From positions 81,834,384-81,898,383 of the forward strand of contig CM043944.1 of NCBI GenBank assembly GCA_014529385.2: a stretch of DNA of 64,000 nt, in the 5' to 3' direction. Position numbers and translations under genes: made by a program. This DNA comes from Adiantum capillus-veneris (taxonomy: Eukaryota; Streptophyta; Polypodiopsida; Polypodiales; Pteridaceae). The notes under the pieces were generated by a model. That model made no database searches and was not told the origin of the DNA. It saw only the letters and a list, made by a program, of their open reading frames with translations. Positions 62,278 to 64,000 of this stretch are shown piece by piece; within the stretch, counting starts at the first letter, position 1, and the number at the start of each line of letters is the position of its first letter.

Positions 62278-63362
62278 GGCAAGCACTTGGAAGAAATTTC
62301 AGCTTTGAAGTCAAAGATGGCAAAATCGTTTGACATGAAAGACATGGGTGAGGCAAGTCATATACTTGGTATGCGCATTGAAAGAGACAGATCAAAGAAG
62401 TTGATTTGGTTGTCTCAAACAGAGTATATTGACAAGGTTTTGCAACGTTTCAATATGGAGAAGGGAAAGGCATCGAGTGTTCCATTGCCACCATATGTGA
62501 AACTTAGCAAACAAGATTGTCCTGTGTCTAAGGAAGAACAGGCTGAAATGGATAAGATTCCATATGCGTGTGCAGTGGGTAGTTTGATGTATGCAATGAT
62601 TGCTACTCGCCCAGACATTGCATTGAGTGTTCCATTGCCACCATATGTGAAACTTAGCAAACAAGATTGTCTGTGTCTGAGGAAGAACAGGCTGAAATGG
62701 ATAAGATTCCATATGCGTCTGCAGTGGGTAGTTTGATGTATGCAATGATTACTACTCGCCCAGACATTGCATTTGCAGTGGGAGTAGTAAGTCGATACAT
62801 GTCAAACCCAGGCAAGAAACATTGGGAGGCAGTGAAAGGAATATTGAGATACCTGAAAGCTACAAAGAGTATGCGTATATGCTATGGGAGTCAGGAGCTA
62901 AGTGTAAAGGGTTTTACAGACTCAGATTATGCAGGCGACTTAGACAACCGAAGGTCTCCGTCAGGGTATGTCTTTACATTGGCTGGTGGAGCAGTATCAT
63001 GGCGTTCTAGATTACAAGATTGTGTTTCTCAGTCTACTACAGAGGCTGAATATGTTGCAGCTTCAGAGGCATGCAAAGAATCAATTTGGCTTAATCGACT
63101 AGTAACAGATTTGGGAATCAAAGAAGAGATGCCTGTGTTATATTGTGATAGTCAAAGTGCTATACAATTGGCTCGCAATGCAGTTTATCACTCAAAGACA
63201 AAGCATGTGGATGTAAAGTATCATTTCATCAGGGAAATGCTCGAGGATAAGCAACTTCAGCTTGTCAAAGTTCACACAACAAAAAATCCTGCTGATCTAC
63301 TTACAAAAGGACTTCCCTCAGAGAGCTTTGCGCATTTTCGCAAGCAGTTAGGTGTAGGGTAG
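62278..63362 (+). pseudogene. Copia reverse transcriptase (3' part) and RNase H
   Basis: Resumes with GKHLEEISALKSKMAKSFDM directly after the solo LTR. A 150-bp tandem duplication (62475-62625 and 62626-62773) repeats SVPLPPYVKLSKQDC to ATRPDIA, and a 1-bp loss in the second unit shifts the frame. From about 62667 a clean frame runs through VSRYMSNPGKKHW, FTDSDYAGDLDNRR, TEAEYVAASEACKE, YCDSQSAIQLARN and NPADLLTKGLPSE to the stop at 63362. These are the usual copia RNase H landmarks with their acidic residues. The element ends 89 bp later at the 3' LTR. Confidence 0.92.
62475..62773 (+). repeat. Tandem duplication of about 150 bp in reverse transcriptase
   Basis: Both units start GAGTGTTCCATTGCCACC. 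The second lacks one C in GATTGTCCTGTG and has a few point changes. The minus-strand relative has one unit only. Confidence 0.93.
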
Positions 63363-63440
63363 TACATCACTTCTCTACATCTCTTGTATATTAGCTTGTA
63401 TAGTAGCTTCTCTCACACTTAAAGTACCACATTGGACTTT

Positions 63441-63451
63441 AAGTGGGAGGT
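63441..63451 (+). other. Polypurine tract of the plus-strand copia element
   Basis: AAGTGGGAGGT directly before the 3' LTR; the identical tract lies at 20980-20990 on the minus strand. Confidence 0.92.
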
Positions 63452-63683
63452 TGTTGGGGTATAAAGCGCAATGTGGTCGCCCAAGTGAGTGGGCGGGCCG
63501 CCAGGTATGTACACATATTCTTTTGTAAAAACCTAATAAGAACTCACTATGCTCTACACATTACAGTAGAGCGAGTTCACCATATCGTCGTGCTCTTCTT
63601 CTCGCACTCTCTCTCGAGTTGCACTTCCGCTCGTATTCTTCTCGCATTCTCTCTCGCATCGCACTTCCGCTCGTACTCCTTCA
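63452..63683 (+). repeat. 3' LTR of the plus-strand copia element, with a 40-bp duplication
   Basis: The segment TTCTCGCA-TCTCTCTCG...CACTTCCGCTCGTA-TC occurs twice near 63599-63678; the 5' LTR has it once. Confidence 0.9.
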
Positions 63684-64000
63684 GGTATGTTGCATCTAAA
63701 ATCCGTGGTAGAAATCAACTGAGTTGAGTTTATTGTTATCAAAAACTCGACTCGAGTATCGCACTGAAACTATGTCGTGCAAAAATGACACCGTAAACAT
63801 CCGTAATGACAAGATGCTTGCTCGTCCATTAACGTCGTTGTGTAGTCCAGTGGGTAGATCTGTTCGATCTTAAGAACAATCACCCAAGGAATGCCAACAG
63901 TTGGGTCATACCCGAGATCTGACAATGACTCTTAGCCTGTGTGTGTGTGTCTCCTAGCCCTTTTGGCAATTAGTGTTCAATCGGTGAACCGATGAAGACT
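63684..64000 (+). other. Unassigned right edge with a second tRNA-like segment
   Basis: TAGTCCAGTGGGTAG (about 63843) resembles an A box and TTGGGTCATACCCGAGA (about 63902) a B box, about 60 bp apart, as in tRNA-derived SINEs. A short GT run lies near 63940. No protein. Confidence 0.35.

Larger units (their letters stand above)
57394..63683 (+). mobile_element. Ty1/copia element on the plus strand, same family as 20788-25637
   Basis: The LTRs are 57394-57585 (192 bp) and 63452-63683 (232 bp, with a 40-bp internal duplication). Primer site, leader, gag-pol and polypurine tract are all present. The flanking bases, CCATC and GGTAT, do not match, so one end may come from recombination between elements or the target copy was lost. 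The LTRs show about ten differences besides the duplication, so it is older than its minus-strand relative. A solo LTR and a tandem duplication break the reverse transcriptase. Confidence 0.92.

Noticed and set aside
57394-63683. A 5-bp target duplication for the plus-strand copia element
   Set aside because: Flanks read CCATC and GGTAT; no match after shifting either border by a few bases.

Overview
The window is eukaryotic, almost certainly nuclear DNA of a land plant, and it is built almost entirely of mobile elements. I see no housekeeping gene, no bacterial-type operon and no CRISPR array. The plant assignment rests on LTR elements primed with the 3' end of initiator tRNA-Met (TGGTATCAGAGC), a Ty3 element with a C-terminal chromodomain, a Tat/Athila-like Ty3 element without one, Ty1/copia elements, hAT and Mutator-like (MULE) transposase remains, and predicted GT-AG introns. 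Long CT, CA and GT microsatellites are frequent. The density of decayed and nested elements fits a large genome such as a fern, lycophyte or gymnosperm, but the sequence alone does not fix the species.

Layout. 1-8.1 kb: the 3' end of a hAT transposase gene split by a complete Ty3 chromovirus with both LTRs and a 5-bp target duplication. 8.2-10.5 kb (minus strand): a RING-finger reading frame with one in-frame TGA, and a decayed protein-kinase-like frame. 10.5-11.75 kb: non-coding DNA with a 110-bp tandem repeat and then an array of about six stem-loops that share a core close to GTCGCGTTACCGAC but have different, self-complementary stems. 11.76-29.35 kb: a Ty3 element (called X here) reduced to one LTR, a pol tail and a second, split LTR. 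That second LTR is interrupted by about 13 kb, which includes a 11.2-kb LTR element with no visible coding capacity (LARD type, target duplication GCTTC); this in turn holds a 4.85-kb copia element (target duplication CCCTC). 29.4-31.1 kb: a decayed MULE transposase. 31.1-33.6 kb: a truncated copia element whose gag is split by a chimeric insertion made of a copia end plus a LINE reverse-transcriptase piece. 33.6-36.1 kb: an unclassified stretch between two direct repeats.

36.9-44.9 kb is the most unusual block. A MULE-type transposase pseudogene (DDE-like segment, CxxH motif, SWIM zinc finger) reads leftward. A multi-exon gene whose decayed product carries a ParB/sulfiredoxin-like DGxHRLEA motif reads rightward. 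Between them lie about 1.4 kb of long imperfect palindromes rich in GTG/CAC and TGGCCACG words. 45.5-46.7 kb is an old relative of the LARD 3' end. 46.7-54.4 kb is a Tat/Athila-like Ty3 element on the minus strand, cut in its gag by a second X-type LTR (54.4-56.9 kb). 57.4-63.7 kb is a second copia element of the same family as the one at 21-25 kb but in the opposite orientation; its reverse transcriptase is split by a 593-bp solo LTR (target duplication TTGCT).

The elements act together only as a nesting history: hAT split by chromovirus; X split by unknown DNA, then LARD, then copia; MULE next to a broken copia that later took a chimeric insert; Ty3 split by X, then copia, then a solo LTR. 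Every element open reading frame carries stops, frameshifts or deletions, so none looks autonomous as written.
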